Shown piece by piece: positions 39,719 to 48,875 of a stretch of 64,000 bases of DNA. The stretch covers positions 1,054,001-1,118,000 of the forward strand of contig NZ_LT629743.1 in the NCBI RefSeq assembly GCF_900105095.1. Direction: 5' to 3'. Numbering within the stretch: the first letter of the stretch is position 1; every line of letters starts with the position of its first letter. The notes beneath the pieces were generated by a model. The model ran no database searches and was not told the origin of the DNA. It worked only from the letters and a program-made list of their open reading frames with translations. The stretch is from Erythrobacter sp. HL-111. GTDB lineage: Bacteria; Pseudomonadota; Alphaproteobacteria; Sphingomonadales; Sphingomonadaceae. The translations under genes and the position numbers were made by a program.

Positions 39719-41104
39719 ATGGCCTATCCGCAACTGACCGAAAAACCCGGCGCGCTCGAAACCGCAGCGGCAATCCGGGAGGGCAGGCTCTCGGTGGTCG
39801 AGGCGGTCGATGCCGCGATCGTGCGGATCGAGCATCTCGATGCCGAGGTGAACGCCATCGCCGTCCCCGACTGGGAGCGCGCCTGCGCCGAGGCGCGGGC
39901 TATGGACGCCGCGATCGCCCGGGGGGAAGCCCCGCGCGAGGACCAGCCGCTGTTCGGCGTGCCGATGACGGTCAAGGAAAGCTTCGAGGTCGCGGGGCTG
40001 CAAAGCTGCTGGGGGCACGAACGCCTGACCGGTTACGTCGCCCCGCGCGATGCCGAACTCGTCCGGCGGTTGAAGGCGGCGGGCGCGGTGATCCTGGGCA
40101 AGACCAACGTGCCCACGGACCTTACCGACTGGCAGAGCTTCAACCCGGTCTATGGCCGCACCAACAACCCGCACGACACGTCGCGCTCGCCCGGCGGATC
40201 GTCGGGCGGCGGCGCGGCGGCGGTGGCGAGCGGGATGGTGGCCTGCGAATACGGCTCCGACATCGGCGGATCGGTCCGCGTGCCGGCGCATTTCTGCGGG
40301 ATCTGGGGGCACAAGACGACCCACGGCCTGGTGCCGAGGCGCGGCCACGACCACCCGATGATGGCCCGGCGCGAGGGCTTCGTCGCGGCGCACGAAAGCG
40401 AGCTGTCGATCGCCGGGCCGCTCGCGCGGTGCGCGGAAGACCTCGCCGTGCTGACCGAAATCGGCGCGCGCTTCCCGCTTGCCGCCAAGGGCAAGCCGCT
40501 CGCCCGGTGCCGCCTCCTCGCTCTCACCGACCTGCCCGGCTGCCCGCTCGATGCGAGCGTCGCCGCCCCGACCGAGACGGCGCTGGAGAGGCTCGCGCAA
40601 GCGGGCATCGCCATCGACCGGGCCGGCCAGGTAGCGGACGGCTTCCTGCCCGACCTCGCGCAGCAGCACCGCGATTACCTCAGGATGCTCAACACCATCA
40701 TGGCCCGCGGCGCGCCCGCGCCCAACGGCAGGCGCGCCACGGCGAGCGACTGGTTCGACCTGCTCGACGCGCAGGCCGCGAACCGGGTCCTGTGGGAGCG
40801 CGTGTTCGAGAGCTACGACTTCGTCCTCGCCCCGCCCGCCCCCGTGCTCGCCGTGCCGCACCGCGAGGAAGCCGTGTTCAAGGGCACGCTCGACGTGAAC
40901 GGCGAGGAACTGCCCGCCGGAGCGGGGCTGATCTTCTCGGGCCTCGCGACCTTCCCGGGCCTGCCCTCCACCGTTCTGCCGATCGGGTCCGGCGCCTATC
41001 TCGGCGCGGACCTTCCCTGCGGGATGCAGGTCATCGGCCCGGCCTTCGCCGATCTCGACTGCATCGCCGCCGCCGGGGAGATCGGGCGGATCCTCCACGG
41101 ATAG
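39719..41104 (+). CDS. Amidase-signature family hydrolase
   Basis: The 461-residue protein has the amidase-signature Ser-cisSer-Lys triad: Lys86 in MTVKESF, Ser161 in SPGGSSGGGA and Ser185 in GSDIGGSVR. It hydrolyses an amide, but the substrate is not evident; it lacks gatCB neighbours, so it is probably not GatA. The start ATG 39719 follows GGGGGGAGACACGC. The TRIC-family gene starts nine bases after it. Confidence 0.9.
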   Translation: MAYPQLTEKPGALETAAAIREGRLSVVEAVDAAIVRIEHLDAEVNAIAVPDWERACAEARAMDAAIARGEAPREDQPLFGVPMTVKESFEVAGLQSCWGHERLTGYVAPRDAELVRRLKAAGAVILGKTNVPTDLTDWQSFNPVYGRTNNPHDTSRSPGGSSGGGAAAVASGMVACEYGSDIGGSVRVPAHFCGIWGHKTTHGLVPRRGHDHPMMARREGFVAAHESELSIAGPLARCAEDLAVLTEIGARFPLAAKGKPLARCRLLALTDLPGCPLDASVAAPTETALERLAQAGIAIDRAGQVADGFLPDLAQQHRDYLRMLNTIMARGAPAPNGRRATASDWFDLLDAQAANRVLWERVFESYDFVLAPPAPVLAVPHREEAVFKGTLDVNGEELPAGAGLIFSGLATFPGLPSTVLPIGSGAYLGADLPCGMQVIGPAFADLDCIAAAGEIGRILHG

Positions 41105-41113
41105 GGACAGGTC

Positions 41114-41770
41114 ATGGACGGGACGATCCTGACCCCGATCCTCGACTGGCTCGACCTCGTCGGGATCGCGGTCTTCGCGCTGTCGGGCGCGCTCGTCGCC
41201 GCGCGCGAGCGGCAGACTTTCGTCACCATGGCGTTCTTCGCGCTCGTCACCGGGGTCGGCGGCGGCACCTTGCGCGACCTCCTGATCGGGGCGCCGGTGT
41301 TCTGGATCACCGATCCCTGGGTCGCCGCCGTGTGCCTCGGCGTGGCGCTGGTCGCGTGGTTCGTGCCGCTGCGCCTCTACGAAGGGCGCGCGTTCCTCTA
41401 TGCCGACGCGGTGGGGCTTGCCGCCTATGCCGTGCTCGGCAGCGCCAAGGCGACCGCCTACGGGATCCCGCCCGTCCCTGCCGCGCTGATGGGGATCATC
41501 ACCGGCTGCGTCGGCGGGATCATCCGCGACATCGTCGCCGGGCGCCCCTCGGTCATCATGCAGCCCGAACTCTACGTCACCGCCGCCGCGCTCAGCGCCG
41601 CGCTCACGGTCGGCGGGATGCTGCTCGTCCCGCTGCTCGCCCTGCCCGATGTGGCGGCGTGGGGCGCGGCCTTCGTCGCCGGGGCGGCGCTGCGCGCGGC
41701 GGCGATCAGGTGGGAGCTCGCCCTGCCGACCTATGGCGGGCCGGACCGCGGCGAGCCTGCCTCCGATTAA
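41114..41770 (+). CDS. TRIC/UPF0126 family cation channel-like membrane protein
   Basis: The 218-residue protein has about seven membrane helices and two internally related halves: LVGIAVFALSGALVAARE...GVGGGTLRDLLIG and GLAAYAVLGSAKA...GCVGGIIRDIVAG (GGGTLRD and GGIIRD mark the pseudo-symmetry). Prokaryotic TRIC proteins are trimeric cation channels; some relatives transport glycine. It follows the amidase in one likely operon and is convergent with the next gene with three bases between stops. Confidence 0.9.
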   Translation: MDGTILTPILDWLDLVGIAVFALSGALVAARERQTFVTMAFFALVTGVGGGTLRDLLIGAPVFWITDPWVAAVCLGVALVAWFVPLRLYEGRAFLYADAVGLAAYAVLGSAKATAYGIPPVPAALMGIITGCVGGIIRDIVAGRPSVIMQPELYVTAAALSAALTVGGMLLVPLLALPDVAAWGAAFVAGAALRAAAIRWELALPTYGGPDRGEPASD

Positions 41771-41773
41771 AGC

Positions 41774-42781
41774 TCAGCGCCCGAGGTCGCCGTCGATCGG
41801 GCGGCTGTCGGGGATGGCCTCGCCGGGGATCGGCGCGCCGGGATAGGCCGGCCCGCGCTCGCCCGCGTAGCGCAGATCGGCGGGCGTTCCGGCAAAGGCC
41901 ATCTCGACATCGCGCGGTTCGGTGACGAGGGTAACGCGCATCTCCTCATCGGGCTGCGGACCGAAGCCGTCGCGTGCCTCGACACTGGCCCGCGCGCGCA
42001 GGTAGCTGACGTCGCTCCACTGTTCGGCCGGAACGGCGCGTTCGGCGCGTTCGGCGGCGAAGGCCCGTTCGCGCGCGGGCGCGGCGCGATCGGCCCGGCC
42101 GACGAAGCCGCCGAAATCGATCGTGTCGATCCGCCCGTCGCTGCCGATGGAACAGAGGAAGGACGACCCGTCGAACAGCGTGCCGGTGACCGCCCAGCCG
42201 CCCGCGGTGCGCTGGACATTGTCGACCCCGTCGACGCGCACGTCGCGTTCGATCTCGGTCAGGCACATGTTGACCGCGCCCTGCAGGCCCGAGGCGCCCG
42301 AACGGCGCGGGGCGGCGCGCGGGGTGTCGTAGCGTCGGTCGTCATAACGGCGGTCGTCGTAGCGCCGGTCATCATATCGCCGGTCATCGTAGCGCCGGTC
42401 GTCGTAGCGCACGCGGTCACGCTCGACGATCACCACGTCGCGCTCCCGCCGCCGGTTGTTCGCAGCCGCGCTCGCGATGGCGGCGATCCCGCCGACGATG
42501 ACCGCCCCGGCAAGCACGTCGCCCGCGCGCACCCCGCGCCGTCCGCGCCAGCCGCGGCAACCCCAGCGGCCCCAGCAGCGGCCCCACTCGGCGGTGTCCA
42601 CGCCGGCATCATGCGCGCCCGATCCGAAATCGGCCATGAAGGCGCTGCCGCTCGCCGCGGGGCGGACGAGGTTGCCGGGCAGCTCGGCCGCGGAAACCGG
42701 CGCGGCGGTCAGCGAAAGCGCGGCGGCGAGACCGGCGATGGCGGGGAAACGGCGCGCGAACGGACGGAGCTGGGACGCCAT
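41774..42781 (-). CDS. Secreted protein with RYDDR tandem repeats
   Basis: The 335-residue protein has a signal peptide (about 1-31, ending VSA), a glycine-zipper-like hydrophobic segment GDVLAGAVIVGGIAAIASAA (about 87-106), five or more YDDRR repeats (about 124-150), and a C-terminal domain with MCLTEIERDVRVDG and SFLCSIGSDGRIDTIDFGGF (about 168-225). It is related in layout to the next gene upstream (42970-43488). GAGGAGG lies eight bases before ATG 42781. Function is unknown; an envelope role is likely. Confidence 0.78.
   Translation of the reverse strand: MASQLRPFARRFPAIAGLAAALSLTAAPVSAAELPGNLVRPAASGSAFMADFGSGAHDAGVDTAEWGRCWGRWGCRGWRGRRGVRAGDVLAGAVIVGGIAAIASAAANNRRRERDVVIVERDRVRYDDRRYDDRRYDDRRYDDRRYDDRRYDTPRAAPRRSGASGLQGAVNMCLTEIERDVRVDGVDNVQRTAGGWAVTGTLFDGSSFLCSIGSDGRIDTIDFGGFVGRADRAAPARERAFAAERAERAVPAEQWSDVSYLRARASVEARDGFGPQPDEEMRVTLVTEPRDVEMAFAGTPADLRYAGERGPAYPGAPIPGEAIPDSRPIDGDLGR
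42326..42411 (-). repeat. 15-bp tandem repeat encoding RYDDR
   Basis: About five and a half copies of a 15-bp unit (plus-strand core GTCGTAGCGCCGGTC) lie in tandem inside the coding region. Copies differ at synonymous positions. Copy number may vary between strains. Confidence 0.85.
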
Positions 42782-42969
42782 GGACTTGTCCTCCTCGAAG
42801 GGTCGTCGGGTCGAGCGGCCACCAATCGCTCTCGGGTTCGCCTCGTGCCTATCGGCCCGCGGCTTGACCGGGGCTTAATGGGCACGAGGCGAGCGAGGGT
42901 AACCGCTGGGATGCGGGCCGCGCAAGGCCGGTGGGACGTAACGCCCCGCTCGCAGAGCCGAAACCCGCC

Positions 42970-43488
42970 TCAGCGCAGGCCCCGCACCCCGGCGAAGTCG
43001 ATGTGCGGAGCGCCCCGCCCGTCGAGCCGACAGGTGAACCGGCCGCGGTCGAAGCGGTCGCGGAACCGGACATTCTGCCGCACCTCGATCCGGCCCTGAA
43101 CGCGGAAGCCGTAGCGGGTGCGGTCCACGTCGCGGATGTCGGTCGCCTGGGCGAAGCGCCAGCCGCCGAAGCGGCGGGCCTGGTTCTCGGCCGCGCGGAT
43201 GCAGCGATTGATCGCGCGCTGCGGATCGCCCCTGAAACCGCGCCGGTCGCCGCGCCAATCGCGGTGACGGCGGTCGCGCCAGTCGCGCCGGTCGTTGCCG
43301 TCGAAGGCCCCGGCGAGCGCGGCGATCCCGCCGATCACGAGCGCGCCGGCGATGACCTCGCCCGCGCCGATCCCGTCGCGCTCGCGGCGGTCGTCGGCCA
43401 GCGCGGGCGCAGCGGAGCCGATCGCCAGCGCCGCGGCGGCGACGGCGCCAAGCGCGGTTCTTGCGAGTTTGGTGGTGGTGCTCGTCAT
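42970..43488 (-). CDS. Secreted basic protein with glycine-zipper segment
   Basis: The 172-residue protein has a signal peptide (about 1-31, ending ALADD), a glycine-zipper-like segment GEVIAGALVIGGIAALAGAF (about 43-62), an RRDWRDRRHRDWRGDRRG repeat region, and a C-terminal domain with QRAINRCIRAAENQARRFGG and GRFTCRLDGRGAPHIDFAGV; the end, HIDFAGV, parallels TIDFGGF of the neighbour. It appears to be a shorter paralogue of that gene. GAGG lies eight bases before ATG 43488. Confidence 0.75.
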   Translation of the reverse strand: MTSTTTKLARTALGAVAAAALAIGSAAPALADDRRERDGIGAGEVIAGALVIGGIAALAGAFDGNDRRDWRDRRHRDWRGDRRGFRGDPQRAINRCIRAAENQARRFGGWRFAQATDIRDVDRTRYGFRVQGRIEVRQNVRFRDRFDRGRFTCRLDGRGAPHIDFAGVRGLR

Positions 43489-43660
43489 GATCTCATCCTC
43501 GCTTCCGGCCGGGACGGGATAGCCCCGGCGTCGAATCGCAGGATGTAGGAAAGGGCGTGTGACGAGCCTGAATCGCGCGGACAGCAAGCGTTAAGCAAAA
43601 CGGCCTATAACCTGAACAGGTACGCCCGAAACGGGGCGAAAGCGGCTGAACGAGTTGAAC

Positions 43661-45079
43661 TTACTCGCCCTCGATCGCTGCCAGCACGTCGCGGGTGAAG
43701 GCTGCGATGTCGAAGCCGGTTCCTACCGGGTCCTCCCCCCGCCGCACGATCACGACCTTGCGGGACGGCACGACGACCACATACTGCCCGCGATTGCCGC
43801 GCGCGGCGAAGGCGTCGTCCGGGATGCCGGCGAAGGCGTTTCCTTCGGGCCGGCGAAAGGTCCACCACCCCGCGCCATAGCCCCAGTCCGTCCCCTCGGG
43901 CTGGGGGCCGGACGGATCGGAGACATGGTCGCGCCATCCCTCGGGCAGCAGGCGTTCGCCGTTCCACACGCCGTCATCGAGATAGAGCTGGCCGAGCGTC
44001 GCGAGGTCGCTCGCAGTCGACCAGACCTGCGAGGAGAGGACGTAATTGCCGCGGTTGTCGGTTTCGGCGACGGTGCGGTTCATGCCGAGACGCGCAAAGA
44101 ATTCGTGCGGCGGATTGCGCTCCAGCCAGGTTTCGATCCCCTTCACCGCCATCAGCGTGTCGTTGTTGGCGTAGCGATAGACCGTGCCGGGTTCATGCAG
44201 GAGGGGCCAGTTTGCGGCGCGCTCGTCCACCGTGGTCCCGCCCCAGTAGAGCGGATCGGTGCGGTTGCCCAGTGTGTCCGAATAGCGCCCGCTCGCCATC
44301 CGCAGGGCATGGTCGATGGTGATCGCGTTCCTCGGATCGCCCTCGCCCCCGGCACGCCAGTAATCGAGGCCTACCGGATCGCTCACCGCGTGTTCGCCCG
44401 CGTGGACCGCCGCGCCGACCAGCGTCGCGGCAATGCTCTTGGCGACCGACCAGGTGCGCTGGGGAGTGTTCGCGTCGAAGCCGGGGGCGTAGCGCGCCGT
44501 CTCGAACGCGAGGGTGCCGTCGGGATCGAACCGCCGCACGAGCACCGCCGTGCTGCGCCCGTCGCCATAGCGCGCGGCGAAGGCATCGGCGAGCAGGCCA
44601 TCCAGCGACGTTTCCTCGCGCGGCGCGGCCTTGCCGGTGGTCGCGGTCTCGGCCGTGTCGCGGGCCGGTGCCACCGCGGCATCGCCCGCATCCGGCACTG
44701 CGCCGATCGGGAGGACCGAACAGCCCCTGTCGCGCCCGCCATGGGTCGCCGCGCGGTCGGGCATATTTTCGGCCCATTCGACCTCTACCCGGGCAACTGC
44801 CCCGCCCGGTCCGCGAAGGATATCGTAGGGCAGGTCGCGGATGATCGGGTCGAGCGCGGGGTCGACGCCCGAAAGCTCCCATTCGTGAACGCTCTCGGGG
44901 CTGCGCGTCGTGCCGTTTCGCTCCGCTACCGCGATCGCGCTGCACAGCATCAAGGCCTTGTATCCCGCCGCGAGCGCCCGGTCATACCGCGCGTCGAGGC
45001 GTTCCTGCGCGCTCTGGCCGATGGCGGGGACGGGAGCAGCAAGCGCTGCGGCAGCGGCTGCGAAAAGGAGCGTTCTCAT
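43661..45079 (-). CDS. Serine hydrolase of the beta-lactamase family (class C-like)
   Basis: The 472-residue protein has a signal peptide (about 1-21, ending IGQ), then a beta-lactamase/penicillin-binding-like domain with the SxxK motif SVAKS (about residue 210), YANNDT as a possible YxN-type motif and GNRGQYVVVVPSRKVVIVRRG near the C-terminus. It could be an esterase or peptidase rather than a lactamase. The start MRTLLF at 45079 has no clear ribosome binding site. The terminator of the ribosomal operon lies just upstream, so it has its own transcript. Confidence 0.87.
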   Translation of the reverse strand: MRTLLFAAAAAALAAPVPAIGQSAQERLDARYDRALAAGYKALMLCSAIAVAERNGTTRSPESVHEWELSGVDPALDPIIRDLPYDILRGPGGAVARVEVEWAENMPDRAATHGGRDRGCSVLPIGAVPDAGDAAVAPARDTAETATTGKAAPREETSLDGLLADAFAARYGDGRSTAVLVRRFDPDGTLAFETARYAPGFDANTPQRTWSVAKSIAATLVGAAVHAGEHAVSDPVGLDYWRAGGEGDPRNAITIDHALRMASGRYSDTLGNRTDPLYWGGTTVDERAANWPLLHEPGTVYRYANNDTLMAVKGIETWLERNPPHEFFARLGMNRTVAETDNRGNYVLSSQVWSTASDLATLGQLYLDDGVWNGERLLPEGWRDHVSDPSGPQPEGTDWGYGAGWWTFRRPEGNAFAGIPDDAFAARGNRGQYVVVVPSRKVVIVRRGEDPVGTGFDIAAFTRDVLAAIEGE

Positions 45080-45111
45080 GCCGCGCGAGACTAGGGCCTG
45101 CGACGCAAAAG

Positions 45112-45146
45112 AAAAGGGGCCGGGGGAACGCTCCCCGACCCCTTTT
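45112..45146 (-). terminator. Terminator of the ribosomal super-operon (bidirectional)
   Basis: A long stem (AAAAGGGG-CGGGG / CCCCG-CCCCTTTT) that can terminate in both directions; on the minus strand it is followed by TTTTCTTTTGC. It lies 22 bases after the rplQ stop and ends the S10-spc-alpha transcript. Confidence 0.88.
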
Positions 45147-45168
45147 GCCATCCTTGTCCGGGCGGGGC

Positions 45169-45591
45169 CTACGCCTCGGCGTATTCGTCCATTTCGCTCA
45201 TGTCGGGGCCGGAATCCTGGCCCCTCGCGTCCTCGTCGCGGTCGACGAATTCGATCACGGCGAGCGGGGCGCTGTCGCTGGCGCGGTAGCCGGCCTTGAT
45301 GATGCGGACATAGCCGCCCTCGCGGTCCGCATAGCGTTCGGCGAGCACGTCGAAGAGCTTCCTGAGCTGGGTTTCGTCCTGCAGCCTGCTCATCGCGAGG
45401 CGGCGGTTCGAAAGGCCGCCGCGCTTGGCGAGCGTGACCAGCTTTTCGACATAGGGGCGCAGTTCCTTCGCCTTGGGAAGCGTGGTGACGATCTGCTCGT
45501 GCTTGATGAGGGCGGCCGCCATGTTGCGGAACAGGGCCTTGCGGTGGCCGGTCTTGCGACCGAGCTTGCGCTGCGAAATACCGTGACGCAT
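45169..45591 (-). CDS. rplQ: 50S ribosomal protein L17
   Basis: The 140-residue protein starts with the family signature [20 protein letters not shown] and has [24 protein letters not shown]. Length is slightly above E. coli owing to an acidic tail ([23 protein letters not shown], in part). It is the last gene of the operon. It is separated from rpoA by 166 bases carrying a REP-like pair. Confidence 0.97.
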   Translation of the reverse strand: MRHGISQRKLGRKTGHRKALFRNMAAALIKHEQIVTTLPKAKELRPYVEKLVTLAKRGGLSNRRLAMSRLQDETQLRKLFDVLAERYADREGGYVRIIKAGYRASDSAPLAVIEFVDRDEDARGQDSGPDMSEMDEYAEA

Positions 45592-45677
45592 CGTATTCTT
45601 CCTTCGTTCGAAAAGGGCCCGTATCAGGTAGCCCAGTGCCGGTCCGGATCAGGGCCCCGAACCTTCGCCCTGCTTGT

Positions 45678-45752
45678 ATCCCAGCGAAGGCTGGGATCTC
45701 CATCGGCACAGCGCCGACGGCGGGAGGCCCCAGCCTGCGCTGGGGCTCACCC
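45678..45752. repeat. REP-like inverted pair between rpoA and rplQ
   Basis: Left copy ATCCCAGCGAAGGCTGGGAT (45678-45697) and right copy AGGCCCCAGCCTGCGCTGGGGCTCA (45725-45749) are inverted around a 25-base spacer, with the same consensus as the pair at 33598-33671. The right copy ends six bases before the rpoA stop codon. It is inside the ribosomal operon, which shows that the element is tolerated in essential transcripts. Confidence 0.85.
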
Positions 45753-45757
45753 AAGCC

Positions 45758-46813
45758 TCAACCCAGCAGTTCCTGCTCAAGCTTCTTGGCCATTTCCTCG
45801 ATGTTCTCGGGCGGCCAGCCGGGGATGTCCATGCCGAGGCGCAGGCCCATGCTGGACAGCACTTCCTTGATCTCGTTGAGCGACTTGCGGCCGAAATTCG
45901 GCGTGCGCAGCATCTCGGCCTCGGTCTTCTGGACGAGGTCGCCGATATAGATGATGTTGTCGTTCTTGAGACAGTTGGCGCTGCGAACCGACAGTTCGAG
46001 CTCGTCCACCTTCTTGAGCAGGTAGCGGTTCAATTGGTTGGCATCGTCTTCCTGCGGCTGGGCGGCATGGCCGATCATCGCCGACTGCGGCTGCGGGATG
46101 CCGTCCTCGAAGTGGACGAACAGGGTCAGCTGGTCCTGCAGGATCCGCGCGGCATAGGCGACGGCATCTTCGGGCGTGACGGTGCCGTCGGTCTCGACCG
46201 TGAGGCTGAGCTTGTCATAATCGAGTTCCTGCCCGACGCGGGCGTTCTCGACCTTGTAGCTGACCTGGCGCACCGGCGAATAGAGCGAGTCGACCGGGAT
46301 CAGCCCGATCGGCGCGTCGGCCGGACGGTTCTGCACCGCCGGGGCATAGCCCTTGCCCACGTCCGCGGTCAGTTCCATGTTGAGCGTCGCGCCCTCGTCG
46401 AGATGGCACAGGACGAGGTCCTTGTTCATCACCTCGATGTCGCCGGTCACCGCGATGTCGCCGGCCTTGACCGTGGCGGGGCCGGTCATCGAGAGTTGCA
46501 GGCGCTTGGGGCCCTCGCCTTCCATCCTGAGCGCGATCTGCTTCACGTTGAGCACGATGTCGGTCACGTCCTCGCGCACGCCGGCGAGCGAGGAGAATTC
46601 GTGCAGCACGTTCTCGATCTTGATCGAGGTGATCGCCGCACCCTGAAGGCTGGAGAGAAGCACGCGCCGCAGGGCATTGCCGAGGGTAAGGCCGAAGCCG
46701 CGCTCGAGCGGCTCGGCGACGAAGGTGGTCTTGCGCTGCTTGTCGCCGCCTTCCTTGATTTCGAGAGCGTTGGGTTTCTTGAGTTCCTGCCAGTTCTTCG
46801 TGTTGACGGACAT
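45758..46813 (-). CDS. rpoA: RNA polymerase alpha subunit
   Basis: The 351-residue protein has the N-terminal assembly domain ([26 protein letters not shown], in parts) and the C-terminal domain that binds UP elements and activators ([22 protein letters not shown], ending [19 protein letters not shown]; both in parts). Length is normal for alphaproteobacteria. It follows rpsK by 124 bases. Confidence 0.98.
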   Translation of the reverse strand: MSVNTKNWQELKKPNALEIKEGGDKQRKTTFVAEPLERGFGLTLGNALRRVLLSSLQGAAITSIKIENVLHEFSSLAGVREDVTDIVLNVKQIALRMEGEGPKRLQLSMTGPATVKAGDIAVTGDIEVMNKDLVLCHLDEGATLNMELTADVGKGYAPAVQNRPADAPIGLIPVDSLYSPVRQVSYKVENARVGQELDYDKLSLTVETDGTVTPEDAVAYAARILQDQLTLFVHFEDGIPQPQSAMIGHAAQPQEDDANQLNRYLLKKVDELELSVRSANCLKNDNIIYIGDLVQKTEAEMLRTPNFGRKSLNEIKEVLSSMGLRLGMDIPGWPPENIEEMAKKLEQELLG

Positions 46814-46937
46814 GGATTTCCCCTAATTCGCCTTTCAGCGGTTCAAATACGGGACGGGCCGAGGCGCTGGGCGCGGATGCGGCGGAGACCCCGTGCGGTG
46901 TCCCGGCAGCCGCGGCGGGCCGCCGGACGGGATATGA

Positions 46938-47327
46938 TCAGACGCGGCGACGCTTGGACGGGCGCACGCCATTGTGCGGGATGGGCGTCACGTCGCGGAT
47001 CGAAGTGATGTTGAAACCGACCGCAGCAAGGCCGCGCAGCGCGCTTTCGCGGCCCGAGCCGGGGCCCTTGACCTCGACCTCGAGCGTGCGGACGCCGTGG
47101 TCGGCGGCCTTCTTGCCGGCGTCGTCGGCGGCGACCTGGGCGGCATAGGGCGTCGACTTGCGGCTGCCCTTGAAGCCCATCATGCCGGCCGAAGACCAGC
47201 TGATCGCATTGCCCTGCGCGTCGGTGATGGTGATCATGGTGTTGTTGAAGCTGGCGTTGATATGCGCGACGCCCGAAGAAATGTTCTTCTTGTCGCGGCG
47301 CCTCACTCGGCCGGGTTCGCGTGCCAT
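46938..47327 (-). CDS. rpsK: 30S ribosomal protein S11
   Basis: The 129-residue protein has [19 protein letters not shown] and the C-terminal [10 protein letters not shown], as in S11, a platform protein of the 30S subunit. It lies 59 bases after rpsM, in the alpha-operon order rpsM-rpsK-rpoA-rplQ. Confidence 0.98.
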   Translation of the reverse strand: MAREPGRVRRRDKKNISSGVAHINASFNNTMITITDAQGNAISWSSAGMMGFKGSRKSTPYAAQVAADDAGKKAADHGVRTLEVEVKGPGSGRESALRGLAAVGFNITSIRDVTPIPHNGVRPSKRRRV

Positions 47328-47386
47328 TGTGCGTGTTCCTCTAGAATTCGGATGAAGGGAAAAGCGATAAGCTCAGGGAGCCGCGC

Positions 47387-47755
47387 TTACTTCTTCTTCC
47401 CGGCGATGGGCTTCGCCTTGCCCTTGCGGGTGCGGGCGTTGGTGTGGGTGCGCTGACCGCGGACGGGCAGCTGGTTGCGGTGCCTCAGCCCCCGATAGGA
47501 GCGCAGGTCCATCAGCCGCTTGATGTTCATCGCGGTCTGGCGGCGCAGGTCACCCTCGACGGTGTAATCCGAATCGATCGTTTCGCGGATACGCAGCACT
47601 TCCTCGTCGGTGAGGTCCTGCACGCGCGCGCTGTGGGCGATGCCCAGCTTGTCGGCGATCTCGACCGCCGTGGTGCGGCCGATTCCGTGGATGTAGGTGA
47701 GCGCGATGATCACGCGCTTGTTGGTGGGGATGTTTACCCCGGCAATACGAGCCAC
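47387..47755 (-). CDS. rpsM: 30S ribosomal protein S13
   Basis: The 122-residue protein has [29 protein letters not shown] and the basic tail [18 protein letters not shown]13 contacts the 50S subunit and P-site tRNA. A 295-base gap upstream separates it from the SRPBCC gene and shows no recognised gene. Confidence 0.98.
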   Translation of the reverse strand: MARIAGVNIPTNKRVIIALTYIHGIGRTTAVEIADKLGIAHSARVQDLTDEEVLRIRETIDSDYTVEGDLRRQTAMNIKRLMDLRSYRGLRHRNQLPVRGQRTHTNARTRKGKAKPIAGKKK

Positions 47756-48050
47756 TTAGTTCTCCATGCTCCACAGGGGTTTGCGGACCGGATGCCGGAC
47801 CCCTATCTCATCGCTGTTTCACCGAAGCGCCCGGCCCTCGCCCTCGCCCGGACGGCCGCGGAGACTGGCCCGGCGGCGGAACGGCAAAAAGCCCGGTCGG
47901 TGCGCGCGCTTGGCGACGACCTGCCGGACAGGGTTCGAGCGTGTCGAATGAACGGCGCGCATAGGGCGATTCGGGCGGAGCGTCAACCGCCGCGCGCACA
48001 AAACATCGTTCCGGGGCGAAAAGGCCCCGCCGCGTTGCATCATTTGTTGG

Positions 48051-48812
48051 TTACACCGCTTCGTCGGTCCAGTCAAAGGCCGGGACGCGCAAACGGGAGC
48101 GGGGGCTCAATCCTCTTCTTCGCCCGAAAGGTCGCCGAAGGCTTCCTCGACGCTGGGGGTGCGTTCTGCGGGGGGGTTCCTCGATCACCGGCTCGGGTTC
48201 GATCGCCGCCGGTTCCTCCGCGGCTTCGCCGTCCGCAGCGGGCGCGTCCACCTCGCCCAGCAGTTCGGCAAGCCCGGCGAGCTGCTGGCTCATCACCCCG
48301 TCGACCGCGCGCGCGATGACCGGCACTTCGAAGCGCATGAACCCGCCGACATTATAGGTCCACACGATGCGCGTGCCCGCCTCGACCTCGGTCAGCGCGA
48401 TCGAGAGGACGCCGACCACCGGCTCGGGCTGGAGCGGGCCGAGCGAGCCGCGCATCACCAGCGCGCGTTCGGGAAAAGCCTGGATCACGCGCATGTGCTC
48501 GACGCTGCCCTCGAGCGTGAAGCGGCCCGGCTCGTCGACTTCGGGGATCGTTTCGCAGAAGCACCCGCCGGCCTGCGGGGTGAGCCGCAGGTTGGCCGCT
48601 TCGCCCGACCAGGTGTGCTCCGACCGCCACCACCGCGCCGGGCTGATGAGGGCGAGCCAGACTTCCTTCGGGTCCGCCGCGACGACCGCTTCGTCGCGCG
48701 TAAGGAAGCTGTTGTCGTCCATCCGCTCGACTTCGGCCGCCAGCGGCGCCGCACCCGCCGCCAAGGCCAAGGCGGCAGCCCAATGCGCCGCGCGGATCGG
48801 GAAACGGGTCAT
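48051..48812 (-). CDS. Secreted SRPBCC-family protein, probably frameshifted near the C-terminus
   Basis: The 253-residue product as read has a signal peptide (about 1-25, ending LAAEV) and a START/SRPBCC fold (ADPKEVWLALISPARWW, GCFCETIPEVDEPGRF, YNVGGFMRFEVPVIARAVDG; in parts). It sits between adk and rpsM, where most genomes have nothing. After a run of seven Gs at 48170-48176 (Cs in the coding strand) the frame becomes basic and unlike the rest. Removing one base restores an acidic end PAERTPSVEEAFGDLSGEEED with a stop at 48107. This is either a sequencing error or a real frameshift. AGGAG precedes ATG 48812. Confidence 0.75.
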   Translation of the reverse strand: MTRFPIRAAHWAAALALAAGAAPLAAEVERMDDNSFLTRDEAVVAADPKEVWLALISPARWWRSEHTWSGEAANLRLTPQAGGCFCETIPEVDEPGRFTLEGSVEHMRVIQAFPERALVMRGSLGPLQPEPVVGVLSIALTEVEAGTRIVWTYNVGGFMRFEVPVIARAVDGVMSQQLAGLAELLGEVDAPAADGEAAEEPAAIEPEPVIEEPPRRTHPQRRGSLRRPFGRRRGLSPRSRLRVPAFDWTDEAV

Positions 48813-48875
48813 CAGCCTCTCCTGCCTCGTGCCTCGGGCGCGTCTAGGCGATCGGAGCGAGGCGGCAAAGGACGT

